Source of the DNA: Deltaproteobacteria bacterium
GTDB lineage: Bacteria; Desulfobacterota; Binatia; Binatales; Binataceae
Direction: 5' to 3'
DNA: 64,000 bases
Assembly (NCBI GenBank): GCA_021780755.1
Contig: JAJXYF010000015.1
Span: forward strand, 170,934 to 234,933
In this document: positions 27,987-38,501 of the stretch, piece by piece
Layout of the letters: the number at the start of each line of letters is the position of its first letter
Position numbering within the stretch: the stretch's first letter is position 1
Position numbers and translations under genes: made by a program
The notes under the pieces: generated by a model
What the model saw: only the letters and a program-made list of their open reading frames with translations
What the model was told of the DNA's origin: nothing
Databases searched by the model: none

Positions 27987-28433
27987 ATGCGTCATCTTAA
28001 CCAGGGCCGCAAGCTCAATCGCACTTCGTCTCATCGCAAGGCGCTTTTCCGCAATCTGGTGCTGAGCCTGATCGAGCATGAGCGGATCAAAACGACCGAC
28101 GCCAAGGCCAAGGAATTGCGGCGCTACGCGGATCGCATGGTGACGCTGGGCAAGCGCGGCGATCTCTCGGCGCGCCGGCTGGCGTTTGCCTTTATGCAAT
28201 CGCGCACCGCGGTCAAGAAACTCTTTGACGAGATCGCGCCGCGTTTCAAGGATCGCGCGGGTGGCTACACCCGCGTGGTGAAGTTCGGGGTGCGCCGCGG
28301 CGACGCCGCGCCGCTCTCGATCATCGAATTCACCGGCACCTCGGAAAAGGCCGATGCGAAGAAGCCGCGCAAGAAGAAGGTGGCGCGCCGCGACGGCACC
28401 GTCGAGTCACAGCGCGTGGCCGCCGCCGGCTAG
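27987..28433 (+). CDS. rplQ: 50S ribosomal protein bL17
   Basis: bL17 is a bacterial-specific 50S protein and the last gene of the array. The 148-aa product begins [44 protein letters not shown] and has the typical [24 protein letters not shown]. It carries an additional basic tail of about 30 residues ([13 protein letters not shown]) relative to short family members. Confidence 0.97.
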   Translation: MRHLNQGRKLNRTSSHRKALFRNLVLSLIEHERIKTTDAKAKELRRYADRMVTLGKRGDLSARRLAFAFMQSRTAVKKLFDEIAPRFKDRAGGYTRVVKFGVRRGDAAPLSIIEFTGTSEKADAKKPRKKKVARRDGTVESQRVAAAG

Positions 28434-28491
28434 CGCTGGGGGGCGAGGTTCGGAAGGACACCAACCACCGGGCCTGGATAAGAGATTAGGG

Positions 28492-28524
28492 AAACGCGCT
28501 TCCGCCTCGTGGGAGCGCGTTTTT
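28492..28524 (+). terminator. Intrinsic terminator of the S10-spc-alpha array
   Basis: AAACGCGCTTCC (28492-28503) pairs with GGGAGCGCGTTT (28511-28522) over 12 bp with one G-U pair and a 7-nt loop, and the right arm runs into TTTTT. It lies 58 nt after rplQ and 87 nt before tldD, so tldD is probably a separate transcription unit. Confidence 0.85.
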
Positions 28525-28610
28525 CATTGGTGGTCGGACTGGAGTGCTTCGACGGGGTGATGGCGAGCAGGACCGTCTGCTACAATGAACTTCAAGGACG
28601 GGTGAAACTG

Positions 28611-30059
28611 ATGGCGAACGATCTGGTCCGGCCTGAGCAATTCTTCCTCAATCGATTCGGTATGAACGAGAGCGGTCTCGAGCGGATTCTCGGCAACGCA
28701 CTCGAGCGCAAGGCCGATTATGCCGACCTCTTTTTCGAGTACCGCAGCGCCGAAGGACTCGCGCTCGAAGAGTCGATGGTCAACCATACCAGCAAATCCG
28801 TTTCGCATGGCGTGGGCGTGCGGGTGTGCGCCGAGGATCGCACCGGCTACGCGTACTCCGACGAAGTGACCTTCGACCGGATGCGAATTGCGGCCGAGGC
28901 CGCACGCGCGATCGCCGACAGCCGCGCCGAACCGCATGCCGCGGTGCAGGTGGGTGGTGCGGTGACGCGGCATCAACTGTATGAACTCGAAAGCACGCCA
29001 CTCGACGTGCCGATCGAGGAACGGGCGAAGCTGCTGCGGCAGATTGATGAACTCGCGCGCGCGTACGATCCGCGCGTCCGCAACGTGATGGCGTCGTTCG
29101 CGGCCGAGCGCAAAATTGTGATGATCGTAAACAGCGAAGGGCGCGTAGCGGCCGACGTGCAACCGCTCTGCCGGCTCAATGTGACGGTAATCGCGGAGGA
29201 CGAGAAGGGGCGGCAGGTCGGCAGTTTCGGCGGCGGCGGACGGGTCGAGTGGAGCTACTTCCTCGAGCAGGAGCGCTGGAAGCTTTACACGCGCGAAGCG
29301 GCGCGCCAGGCGATCGTCAATCTTGACGCGGTCGATGCGCCGGCCGGCGAGATGGTCGTCGTGCTCGGCAACGGCTGGCCCGGGATTTTGCTGCACGAGG
29401 CGATCGGCCACGGACTCGAGGGCGACTTCAATCGCAAGGGCGTGTCGGCCTTCTCCAACCGTATCGGGCAATCGGTGGCGAGTCCGCTGTGCACGGTAAT
29501 CGACGACGGCACTATTCCAAATCGGCGCGGCAGTCTTAACGTCGATGACGAAGGCACGCCGACCTCGCGCACCGTGTTGATCGAAAAAGGAATTCTGCGC
29601 GGTTACCTTCAGGATCGTCTCAACGCGCGCCTGATGAAGACCGAGCCCACCGGTAACGGGCGGCGCGAGAGCTTCGCGCACGTGCCGATGCCGCGCATGA
29701 CGAACACCTTCATGCTGCCCGGAGAATCGACGCCCGAAGAAATTATCGGCTCGGTGAAGAAGGGTCTCTACGCGGTCAGCTTCGGCGGCGGCCAGGTCGA
29801 TATCACCAACGGCAAGTTCGTGTTTTCGGCGAGCGAGGCCTATCTGATCGAGGACGGCAGGGCGACGCGGCCGGTCAAGGGCGCGACCCTAATCGGCAAC
29901 GGGCCCGACGTGCTCACGCGGGTCTCGATGGTGGGCAACGATCTGGCGCTCGATTCGGGTATCGGCACCTGCGGCAAGGACGGCCAGTCGGTGCCGGTGG
30001 GAGTGGGCCTGCCGACAATTCGTATCGATGGGATCACGGTCGGCGGCACACGCGCGTAA
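28611..30059 (+). CDS. tldD: Metalloprotease TldD
   Basis: TldD is the zinc-bearing subunit of the TldD/TldE heterodimeric protease that trims unfolded peptides and matures some RiPPs such as microcin B17. ATG 28611 gives 482 aa, matching E. coli TldD (481 aa). The metal motif HEAIGHGLEGD has His262 and Glu263, and the GSLNVDDEGTPTSRTVLIEKG and GLYAVSFGGGQVDITNGKFVFSASEAYLIEDG segments are typical. An in-frame upstream extension to 28509 would begin inside the terminator stem and is rejected. The partner tldE starts 18 nt downstream. Confidence 0.95.
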   Translation: MANDLVRPEQFFLNRFGMNESGLERILGNALERKADYADLFFEYRSAEGLALEESMVNHTSKSVSHGVGVRVCAEDRTGYAYSDEVTFDRMRIAAEAARAIADSRAEPHAAVQVGGAVTRHQLYELESTPLDVPIEERAKLLRQIDELARAYDPRVRNVMASFAAERKIVMIVNSEGRVAADVQPLCRLNVTVIAEDEKGRQVGSFGGGGRVEWSYFLEQERWKLYTREAARQAIVNLDAVDAPAGEMVVVLGNGWPGILLHEAIGHGLEGDFNRKGVSAFSNRIGQSVASPLCTVIDDGTIPNRRGSLNVDDEGTPTSRTVLIEKGILRGYLQDRLNARLMKTEPTGNGRRESFAHVPMPRMTNTFMLPGESTPEEIIGSVKKGLYAVSFGGGQVDITNGKFVFSASEAYLIEDGRATRPVKGATLIGNGPDVLTRVSMVGNDLALDSGIGTCGKDGQSVPVGVGLPTIRIDGITVGGTRA

Positions 30060-30077
30060 GGTCTAAAGGAAAGATTG

Positions 30078-31430
30078 ATGGCACAGGTTGATGCGGCCCT
30101 GGCTGAATGGGTGCTTGGCGTGGCGCGCCGCAATGGCGCGACCGCGGCGGAAGTGCTGTGCGTGAGTGCGGAATCGCTCGCCGCAGGCGTGCGGCTGGGT
30201 GAGGTCGAGAAGCTCAAGAGTTCGCGCGAGCGGCGCCTGGGCATTCGCGTATTTATGGGGCAATCGTCGGCCAACGCTTCAACCGCGGAGTTGGAGCGCG
30301 ACGGCCTCGAAGATTTTGTCGCACATACGGTCGGTCTCGCACGGCTGACGGCGGCCGATCCCAGCGCCGGTCTGCCCGACGCTACATTGCATCCAAGGAG
30401 CTTTCCCGAGCTGGAACTGGCCGATAACGATCAGGGGATAGTGGACGCCGATACCGCGTTGGCGATTGCGCGCAGGGCCGAGCGCGCCGCACTCTCGGCC
30501 GACCCGCGGATCAAGAATTCAGAGGGGGCGGAGTTCGATTCCGGCCGCTACCGCGTGATGTTCGCGAACAGCCAGGGCTTCGCCGGCGAGTACGAGGGCA
30601 CGTCGTTCCACATCGGGGTCGCGCCGATCGCGCAGAGCGATAACGGTGCGATGCAGCAAGGCTACTGGTACACGGCCAACCGCCATTTCGCGAAGCTGGA
30701 AGATGCGGAAGCGGTCGGCGCGATGGCGGCGAAGCGCGCGTTGCGGCGGCTGGGTTCGCGCAAGATCAAAACCACTCGCGTACCGATAGTGTTCGATCCC
30801 GACATGGCGGCGGGACTGCTGCGCGCGTTGGCGGGCGCAGCATCGGGGCCGTCGCTCTACAAAGGCGCGTCGTTCCTGGTGGGCAAGTTGGGAGAGCGGA
30901 TCGCATCGCCGCTGGTGACCATTCGCGACGATGGCATCATGGTTGGCGCGATGGGCTCGAAGCCGTTCGACGGCGAAGGCCTCGCGACAAATCGCAAGAG
31001 CCTGGTCGAGCAGGGCGTGCTCAAGACCTATCTGCTGGACTCGTACTCCGCGCGCAAATTGAAGCTGCAGCCGACCGGCAACGCGGCCCGCTCGGTGGGC
31101 GACTCGCCGACCGTCAGCCCCACGAATCTTTATCTGGAACCGGGTAGCCATTCGCCGCAGGAGATCATCGCCACGGTCAGGCAAGGGCTTTACGTTACCG
31201 AACTGATTGGCTTCGGCGTCAACGGCGTGACGGGCGATTATTCGCGCGGCGCCGGCGGTCTGTGGATCGAGAACGGCGAGCTGACCTATCCGGTGCAGGA
31301 AGTGACCATCGCGGGGAACCTGAAGGAGATGTTCCAGTCGATCGAAATGATCGGCAACGATCTGCTCTGGCGTTCGTCGGTGGTCTCGCCGACCCTCAAG
31401 ATCGCCGAGATGATGATCGCGGGGGCCTGA
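30078..31430 (+). CDS. pmbA: Metalloprotease partner TldE (PmbA)
   Basis: TldE is the non-zinc partner of TldD. ATG 30078 has AAAGGAAAG 4-5 nt upstream and gives 450 aa, the family length. The protein has the PmbA-type features GRYRVMFANSQGFAGEYEGTSFHIGV and the C-terminal TGDYSRGAGGLWIENGELTYPVQEVTIAGNLKEMF. It lacks the HExxxH motif of TldD, as expected. No RiPP precursor is visible nearby, so the client is unknown. Confidence 0.95.
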   Translation: MAQVDAALAEWVLGVARRNGATAAEVLCVSAESLAAGVRLGEVEKLKSSRERRLGIRVFMGQSSANASTAELERDGLEDFVAHTVGLARLTAADPSAGLPDATLHPRSFPELELADNDQGIVDADTALAIARRAERAALSADPRIKNSEGAEFDSGRYRVMFANSQGFAGEYEGTSFHIGVAPIAQSDNGAMQQGYWYTANRHFAKLEDAEAVGAMAAKRALRRLGSRKIKTTRVPIVFDPDMAAGLLRALAGAASGPSLYKGASFLVGKLGERIASPLVTIRDDGIMVGAMGSKPFDGEGLATNRKSLVEQGVLKTYLLDSYSARKLKLQPTGNAARSVGDSPTVSPTNLYLEPGSHSPQEIIATVRQGLYVTELIGFGVNGVTGDYSRGAGGLWIENGELTYPVQEVTIAGNLKEMFQSIEMIGNDLLWRSSVVSPTLKIAEMMIAGA

Positions 31431-31555
31431 CGTCCGGACTCAACGATACGATAAAGCTACTTTGAGTTACATTCCAAGGTGGACTCGCCGCGGGAATGCG
31501 ACGGACGGGGGCGACGCGGGGAATCTCTGGTTTCCGGGTTCTGCAGGGCGGTTGC

Positions 31556-31596
31556 CGATGCCTCAGCAATGGTTAGGTTAAAAGCTGAGGAAATCG
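31556..31596 (+). promoter_or_regulatory. Hairpin sequestering the clpB ribosome-binding site (candidate RNA thermometer)
   Basis: CCTCAGC at 31561-31567 is the exact complement of GCTGAGG at 31584-31590, with a 16-nt A/U-rich loop. A second 4-bp helix (CGAT 31556-31559 with ATCG 31593-31596) extends it across a 1x2 internal loop. The right arm contains the only Shine-Dalgarno (GAGG, 31587-31590) before ATG 31601, so the fold would hide it. A heat-shock gene with a marginally stable hairpin over its RBS fits a thermosensor, but that is inference. Confidence 0.5.
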
Positions 31597-31600
31597 AAAA

Positions 31601-34216
<2,616 letters not shown>

Positions 34217-34246
34217 GCGGCCAAGTCTCAAAAGCTAAGTCGCAAT

Positions 34247-34284
34247 GGGGCGTGGGACATTGAGGTTCCCGCGTCCCTTTTTTT
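34247..34284 (+). terminator. Intrinsic terminator after clpB
   Basis: GGGGCGTGGGA (34247-34257) pairs along its full 11 bp with TCCCGCGTCCC (34267-34277), two pairs being G-U, with a 9-nt loop and a run of seven T at 34278-34284. Confidence 0.9.
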
Positions 34285-34343
34285 GGCGTGTCGCGGACCG
34301 GGCGCTTGGAATTCCAATAGAAGTAACGCTAAAATGGAGATGG

Positions 34344-34373
34344 TTGACAAATTACAATTGCTAAATCTATTTT
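34344..34373 (+). promoter_or_regulatory. Sigma-70-like promoter for the cupredoxin gene
   Basis: TTGACA at 34344-34349 is a perfect -35 box; TATTTT at 34368-34373 is a moderate -10 box after an 18-nt spacer. The patch is conspicuously A/T-rich for this genome and lies about 24 nt before ATG 34397. Confidence 0.5.
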
Positions 34374-34396
34374 CGGACTGCGCGGACACTTGAAGC

Positions 34397-34828
34397 ATGC
34401 GGAATAAGATGAATCGAACAAAAATTGGACGCGGACACATGACCGCACCGGTCTTGATTGGGCTCCTGGCGCTGACTGGCGTAATCGCGATGGTCACGCC
34501 CACGACGGCGAACGCGGGAGCGGCAGCCGTGGTCAAAATGACCGACAAGCCGCCGATGTTCAAGCCGATGAAGGTCACAATCAAGGTTGGCCAGACGGTC
34601 GAATGGGTCAACAATGCCGAAACGCTCCATTCGGTTACGACCGATCCGGACAGCGCGCAAAAGCCCGGCGACGTGTCGAGTCCGCCCGGTGCGCAGCCGT
34701 TCGATTCGGGCTTCATGAAGCCGGGGATGACCTTCGATTACAAATTCACCGTGCCCGGTACCTATAAGTACCTGTGTCTGCCGCACGAGAAGGACGGCAT
34801 GATTGGCTATGTGGTGGTGAGCAAGTAA
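34397..34828 (+). CDS. Secreted plastocyanin/azurin-like cupredoxin
   Basis: This is a type 1 copper protein likely to carry electrons or copper in the periplasm. The 143-aa precursor has a signal peptide with cleavage expected after Ala40 (TTANA/GAAAV). The copper ligands are visible as His78 (TLHSV), Cys127, His130 and Met135 (YLCLPHEKDGM), the plastocyanin-like C-x2-H-x4-M arrangement. The start may be ATG 34397 or ATG 34409. It has its own promoter after the clpB terminator and precedes a cytochrome c gene. Function beyond copper binding is not shown. Confidence 0.88.
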   Translation: MRNKMNRTKIGRGHMTAPVLIGLLALTGVIAMVTPTTANAGAAAVVKMTDKPPMFKPMKVTIKVGQTVEWVNNAETLHSVTTDPDSAQKPGDVSSPPGAQPFDSGFMKPGMTFDYKFTVPGTYKYLCLPHEKDGMIGYVVVSK

Positions 34829-34902
34829 GAATCGTGGGCGGGTGAGTCGAGCGGGGCGCGAAACGGATAGCTGGCGGACTTGACGGGACTCGCGTGACGG
34901 TA

Positions 34903-34924
34903 TTTGATCGCGGCGCGTATCAAA
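34903..34924. promoter_or_regulatory. Inverted repeat upstream of the cytochrome c gene
   Basis: TTTGAT (34903-34908) and ATCAAA (34919-34924) are perfect inverted arms around a 10-nt GC-rich spacer. The half-sites resemble FNR/CRP-type TTGAT/ATCAA but the spacing (10-12 nt rather than 4) does not fit. It may be a regulator site in the 201-nt gap between the cupredoxin and cytochrome genes. Confidence 0.3.
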
Positions 34925-35029
34925 GAGTATGTTTGCCTGTCCGTAAAGCAGGAAGCGGTGGGTCGGACGCGCGGCGGATGAGTCACACGCACGGTGGTGG
35001 AACCGAAAAATGAAGGAAGCTCTGAATAA

Positions 35030-35791
35030 ATGAACTGGAGCCGGAATCACTCGAACGACAAGGCAGGCCGAACCGGATCGGTGAAGGGCGCCCGGATTGC
35101 GGTGGGCGCATTGGCGATGGCGACGGTTTTCGCCGCGCGCGTGCCGTCCGCGCAGGCCTTTCCGTGGAGTATCGACATGTTCCGCGGCGCCGCGATACAG
35201 CCGCTCGAGGTCGCGCCGCGCGTGATGCCGGACGGCGTCCTGCCGGTTGATGGTATTCATTATAATAACCATCCCGGCCAGCCCGACGGTCTGCCCGGCG
35301 CCGACGAACAGGCGGTGCCGCAGATGAAGCTCGAAGCGATGACCGTCAAGATGCACAATCCGCTGCAGTCCACGCCGGAAAACCTCAAGCACGGCGAGCA
35401 ACTGTTTTTGGCGACCTGTTCGCCGTGTCACGGAGTGGGCGGGGCGGGCAATGGAACGGTCGTTCATCTGCTCGCGCACAAGCCGGCCAATCTGATGACC
35501 GGTGTGAGCAAGAACCTGCCGGACGGTTATATCTACGGCTACATCCGCAACGGTGGCATCTGGATGCCCTCGTATGATGATGCGATGAGCTCGACGGAGC
35601 GGTGGCAGGTGGTGGTGTATCTGCGCGACCTGCAGGCTCATTATCAGGCCACCGAGGCAAGCGCCGATACGACGACGCCCAGCGCTCCGAATGCGTCGGG
35701 CGACGCGACTGCACCGGCACCGGATTCCGGATCGGGCAGCGGCTCCTCCTCGGGCTCCGGCAGCATGCCGGGCATGAATATGTCGCACTAG
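35030..35791 (+). CDS. Secreted monohaem c-type cytochrome, ActE-like
   Basis: This is a periplasmic c-type cytochrome. The 253-aa precursor has a signal peptide ending near Ala43 (SAQA/FPW), a single haem site CSPCH (Cys130, Cys133, His134) and a likely axial Met179 (GIWMPSY). The VMPDGVLPVDG segment before the haem domain resembles the ActE subunit of alternative complex III, but no other Act genes are nearby. The last about 45 residues are Ser/Gly-rich and end in MPGMNMSH, a Met/His-rich tip that might bind copper. It lies between a cupredoxin and a metal efflux operon, so an electron or copper partnership is plausible but inferred. Confidence 0.85.
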   Translation: MNWSRNHSNDKAGRTGSVKGARIAVGALAMATVFAARVPSAQAFPWSIDMFRGAAIQPLEVAPRVMPDGVLPVDGIHYNNHPGQPDGLPGADEQAVPQMKLEAMTVKMHNPLQSTPENLKHGEQLFLATCSPCHGVGGAGNGTVVHLLAHKPANLMTGVSKNLPDGYIYGYIRNGGIWMPSYDDAMSSTERWQVVVYLRDLQAHYQATEASADTTTPSAPNASGDATAPAPDSGSGSGSSSGSGSMPGMNMSH

Positions 35792-35815
35792 CCGACCGCA
35801 TCAGTGAGTGTACCC

Positions 35816-35853
35816 ACCGGCGCACCGTGTAAAACGTGGCGCCGGTTTCATTT
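35816..35853 (+). terminator. Probable weak terminator after the cytochrome c gene
   Basis: ACCGGCGC (35816-35823) pairs perfectly with GCGCCGGT (35839-35846) around a 15-nt loop, followed by TTCATTT. The U-tract is interrupted, so efficiency is uncertain. Confidence 0.55.
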
Positions 35854-36033
35854 CGGGCCAACGCGAATGGAACGGATCGCAGTTACGATCGTTTATATTC
35901 GCGGGGCCTCGCCCGTGTCGTAACGATTCGTTAACCGCGCTCGGCGTGGCGATGGGTTGGAGTGTGCGCGCGAATCGTGGAAAATGTTGCGATCGTTTTG
36001 CGGCTCCGAAATCGGCGGCGGCGAGGCATGGGT

Positions 36034-37311
36034 ATGGTGATGAAAGCGATGAAGATCGCTCTGGGCGCGGCTTTGATTCTCGCTGCCATGCCGCGGACGA
36101 ACTTGGTCGCTGCTGAACCGGTTCTCAACGCGGCGCAACTGGTCGAAGTTGCGGTCGAGGTCAATCCGCAGATCAAATCGGCCCGCGCTCGTTGGGCTGC
36201 CGCGGTCCATTCCATTCGGCAGAACTACGCGCCGGCCGACCCGACCTTCAGCTACCAGAATATCGACAGTCCGACCAACGGCTTCAGCGAGGCCTCGCTC
36301 CATTCGCTGCAACTCTCGCAAGCGCTTCAATTTCCCGGCAAGGCGCTGCTCCAGGCGGACCAGGCAAAGCAGGCGGCGGAAGTTGCGCGGCTGACGTACG
36401 AGGCGATGATTCGCGACGTCCGTGCGCAGACCGAGACCGCGTACTATCAGGCGCTGCTCGACGGGGCGCTGGGTGATCTGCAGGGGACTATTGTCGATAA
36501 CCTGCGCCAGGTGCTGAACGTCACGCAAGTCGCGTACTCGGCCAACCAGGTGACGCAGACCGACTTTATCAGCGCGGAGTACGATCTGGCGGTCGCGCGC
36601 CAGCAGCAGCAACAATTGCGCACGGCCGAGACCAACGACGAGACGACGATTGATCAGTTGCTCGACCGGCGCCCGCAGGAGCCGCTGAATCTCGATCGCA
36701 AACTCGACTTCCGGCCGCTCACGGTATCGCTCGACAGTCTGATCGATCGCGCGATCGCGGTGCGGCAGGAAATTCTGGAAGCGGCGCTGGCACAGACCAG
36801 CTCCCAAACCGCGTTGCGGCTCGCCCGTCTCGAATACGCGCCCGACTACACGCTCGGCTTCGTATTCGACAACTATCTGCTCGCGAGCGCGGCGCCGTCG
36901 CCAAATCGGCTGCAGGATTACGGCTTTACGATTTCGTTTAACCTGCCGCTGTTTTTCTGGATCAAGCAAAACGAGGACGTCAAGCGCGCGAACTACAACC
37001 TGGACGCGGCGCGCGAGGATCTGAACTCGATCAGGAATCAGACCGCGGCGATCGTGACTACGCTGTATCGCAATGCGCAGGTCGCGGAGCAAACGGCGAG
37101 GTTGTATCGCGATTCGCTGGTTCCGCTGGCGCAGCAGGATTTCCGGGTCGCCCTGGTGGCCTACCAATCCGGCAAGATCGATTTTGTGACGCTCGCGAGC
37201 GCGATCCGGCGCAGCTCAGATTCGCGCGTTGCCTATCTGCAGGCGGTGAATCAATTCCTGGCCACGCGCATCGCGCTGGAGCAAGCCATTGGGGGACCGT
37301 TGGAAAAATGA
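36034..37311 (+). CDS. TolC/CusC-family outer membrane efflux protein
   Basis: This is the outer-membrane channel component of a tripartite efflux pump. The start ATG 36034 has GAGG 7 nt upstream and is followed by a signal peptide ending near AA/EPV; further in-frame starts lie upstream (GTG 35962) and nearby (36028, 36040). The 425-aa protein has the two OEP repeats: long helical segments (LHSLQLSQALQFPGKALLQADQAKQAAEVA; YSANQVTQTDFISAEYDLAVARQQ) and the matching C-terminal set (YQSGKIDFVTLASAIRRSSDSRVAYLQAVNQFLATRIALEQAIG). It overlaps the next gene by 4 nt (ATGA). Confidence 0.9.
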   Translation: MVMKAMKIALGAALILAAMPRTNLVAAEPVLNAAQLVEVAVEVNPQIKSARARWAAAVHSIRQNYAPADPTFSYQNIDSPTNGFSEASLHSLQLSQALQFPGKALLQADQAKQAAEVARLTYEAMIRDVRAQTETAYYQALLDGALGDLQGTIVDNLRQVLNVTQVAYSANQVTQTDFISAEYDLAVARQQQQQLRTAETNDETTIDQLLDRRPQEPLNLDRKLDFRPLTVSLDSLIDRAIAVRQEILEAALAQTSSQTALRLARLEYAPDYTLGFVFDNYLLASAAPSPNRLQDYGFTISFNLPLFFWIKQNEDVKRANYNLDAAREDLNSIRNQTAAIVTTLYRNAQVAEQTARLYRDSLVPLAQQDFRVALVAYQSGKIDFVTLASAIRRSSDSRVAYLQAVNQFLATRIALEQAIGGPLEK

Positions 37312-38483
37312 CACAACGGCCGCACAAAAATTGGCGCTTTGCGCGCGCGAATCTGCGTTCGCTCCGCGGTGCGATGATCGTACTGGCAATGGCCACCGTG
37401 GGATGCGGAGGTCCGGCACCTGGGCACGCAGCGGTCGATACGCCGGTGGTGGTCCCGCAAATCGTGACCCAGGCGGACGGTGAGAAAATTCTCCAGATGA
37501 CGCCGGCGCAAGTGCCCGGCTTGACCACCGCCGAAGTCACGCAAATTGAGCTACCTGGCGTGCTCGAAGCAAGCGGGCAGGTCGCCTTTGACGATCAGCG
37601 CGTCTCGACGATTGTGTCGCGCGTTGCCGGCCGGATCGACGCGACGCGCGTATCGCAATGGGACAACGTGCGCCGCGGCGAGCGGATCGTCGCGCTCTAC
37701 AGCCCCGACTTCATGACCGCCGAGGCGGAATATCTGCAGGCGCAAACCACCGCGAAGCTGAGTTCCGCGCCTGCCTTCGCGACTTCGGCGGCCACGGCCG
37801 GCGGTGAAAACCTCGGCGCATCAATGGTTGCGGCGGCGCGCCGCAAACTGGAATTGCTGGGTATGGAGGAGGCGGATATCGCGGCGCTTAGCGCGCCCAC
37901 TCCCACCGTGTGGATGCGCGCACCGATCAGCGGGACGGTGGTCGAAAACAAGGCCGTGCGCGGCGCCGCGGTAAATCCGGGCGACGTGCTGTATTCGCTC
38001 GGCACGCTGAGCGACGTCTGGATCGTCGCCAACATCTACGAGGACGATCTGGCCCGGATTCACGTTGGGCAGGCGCTCGAGGCAGTGACGACCGCATACC
38101 CCGATCAGACCTTCAGCGGCTTCATCTCGCGCATCAGCCCCGGCGTCGATCCCAATACGCATACGCTGCAAATCCGCTGCGAGGTGAAGAATTCGGGCGG
38201 CCAACTCAAACCCGAAATGCTCGCACGCGTGCGCATCGTCACCAACCCCGGCGATGCGCTGGTGGTGCCGATGGAGTCTTTGGTTTTCGATACCGACGAC
38301 TACTATGTGTACGTCGATCTCGGTGGCGGAAAATTCGCGCGGCGCAAGGTTGAGGTCGGATCGTGGAAGGAGCAGGGCTCGGCGCGCGTGCTGTCGGGCC
38401 TCAAGGCGGGCGAGCGGGTGGTCGTCGGTGAGTCGATCCAGGTCAACGCGCTATGGCATCAGGCCAACGGCGAAAGCTCCTAG
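37308..38483 (+). CDS. Periplasmic adaptor (CusB/CzcB-like membrane fusion protein)
   Basis: This adaptor links the RND pump to the outer-membrane channel. The 391-aa protein has an N-terminal export signal with a possible lipidation Cys (ATVGCGG). It then has the barrel-sandwich segment VSRVAGRIDATRVSQWDNVRRGERIVALYSPDFMTAEAEYLQAQ and the beta-barrel half WMRAPISGTVVENKAVRGAAVNPGDVLYSLGTLSDVWIVANIYEDDLARI. These are typical of heavy-metal adaptor proteins. The metal is not evident; no His-rich N-terminus is present. It overlaps the TolC-like gene and is 18 nt from the RND gene. Confidence 0.9.
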   Translation: MTQRPHKNWRFARANLRSLRGAMIVLAMATVGCGGPAPGHAAVDTPVVVPQIVTQADGEKILQMTPAQVPGLTTAEVTQIELPGVLEASGQVAFDDQRVSTIVSRVAGRIDATRVSQWDNVRRGERIVALYSPDFMTAEAEYLQAQTTAKLSSAPAFATSAATAGGENLGASMVAAARRKLELLGMEEADIAALSAPTPTVWMRAPISGTVVENKAVRGAAVNPGDVLYSLGTLSDVWIVANIYEDDLARIHVGQALEAVTTAYPDQTFSGFISRISPGVDPNTHTLQIRCEVKNSGGQLKPEMLARVRIVTNPGDALVVPMESLVFDTDDYYVYVDLGGGKFARRKVEVGSWKEQGSARVLSGLKAGERVVVGESIQVNALWHQANGESS

Positions 38484-38501
38484 GATGGCGGCGGCGCGGC
38501 G

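Noticed and set aside
28509..28610. Upstream in-frame start for tldD
   Set aside because: It would begin inside the terminator stem of the ribosomal array, and the shorter start gives the family length.
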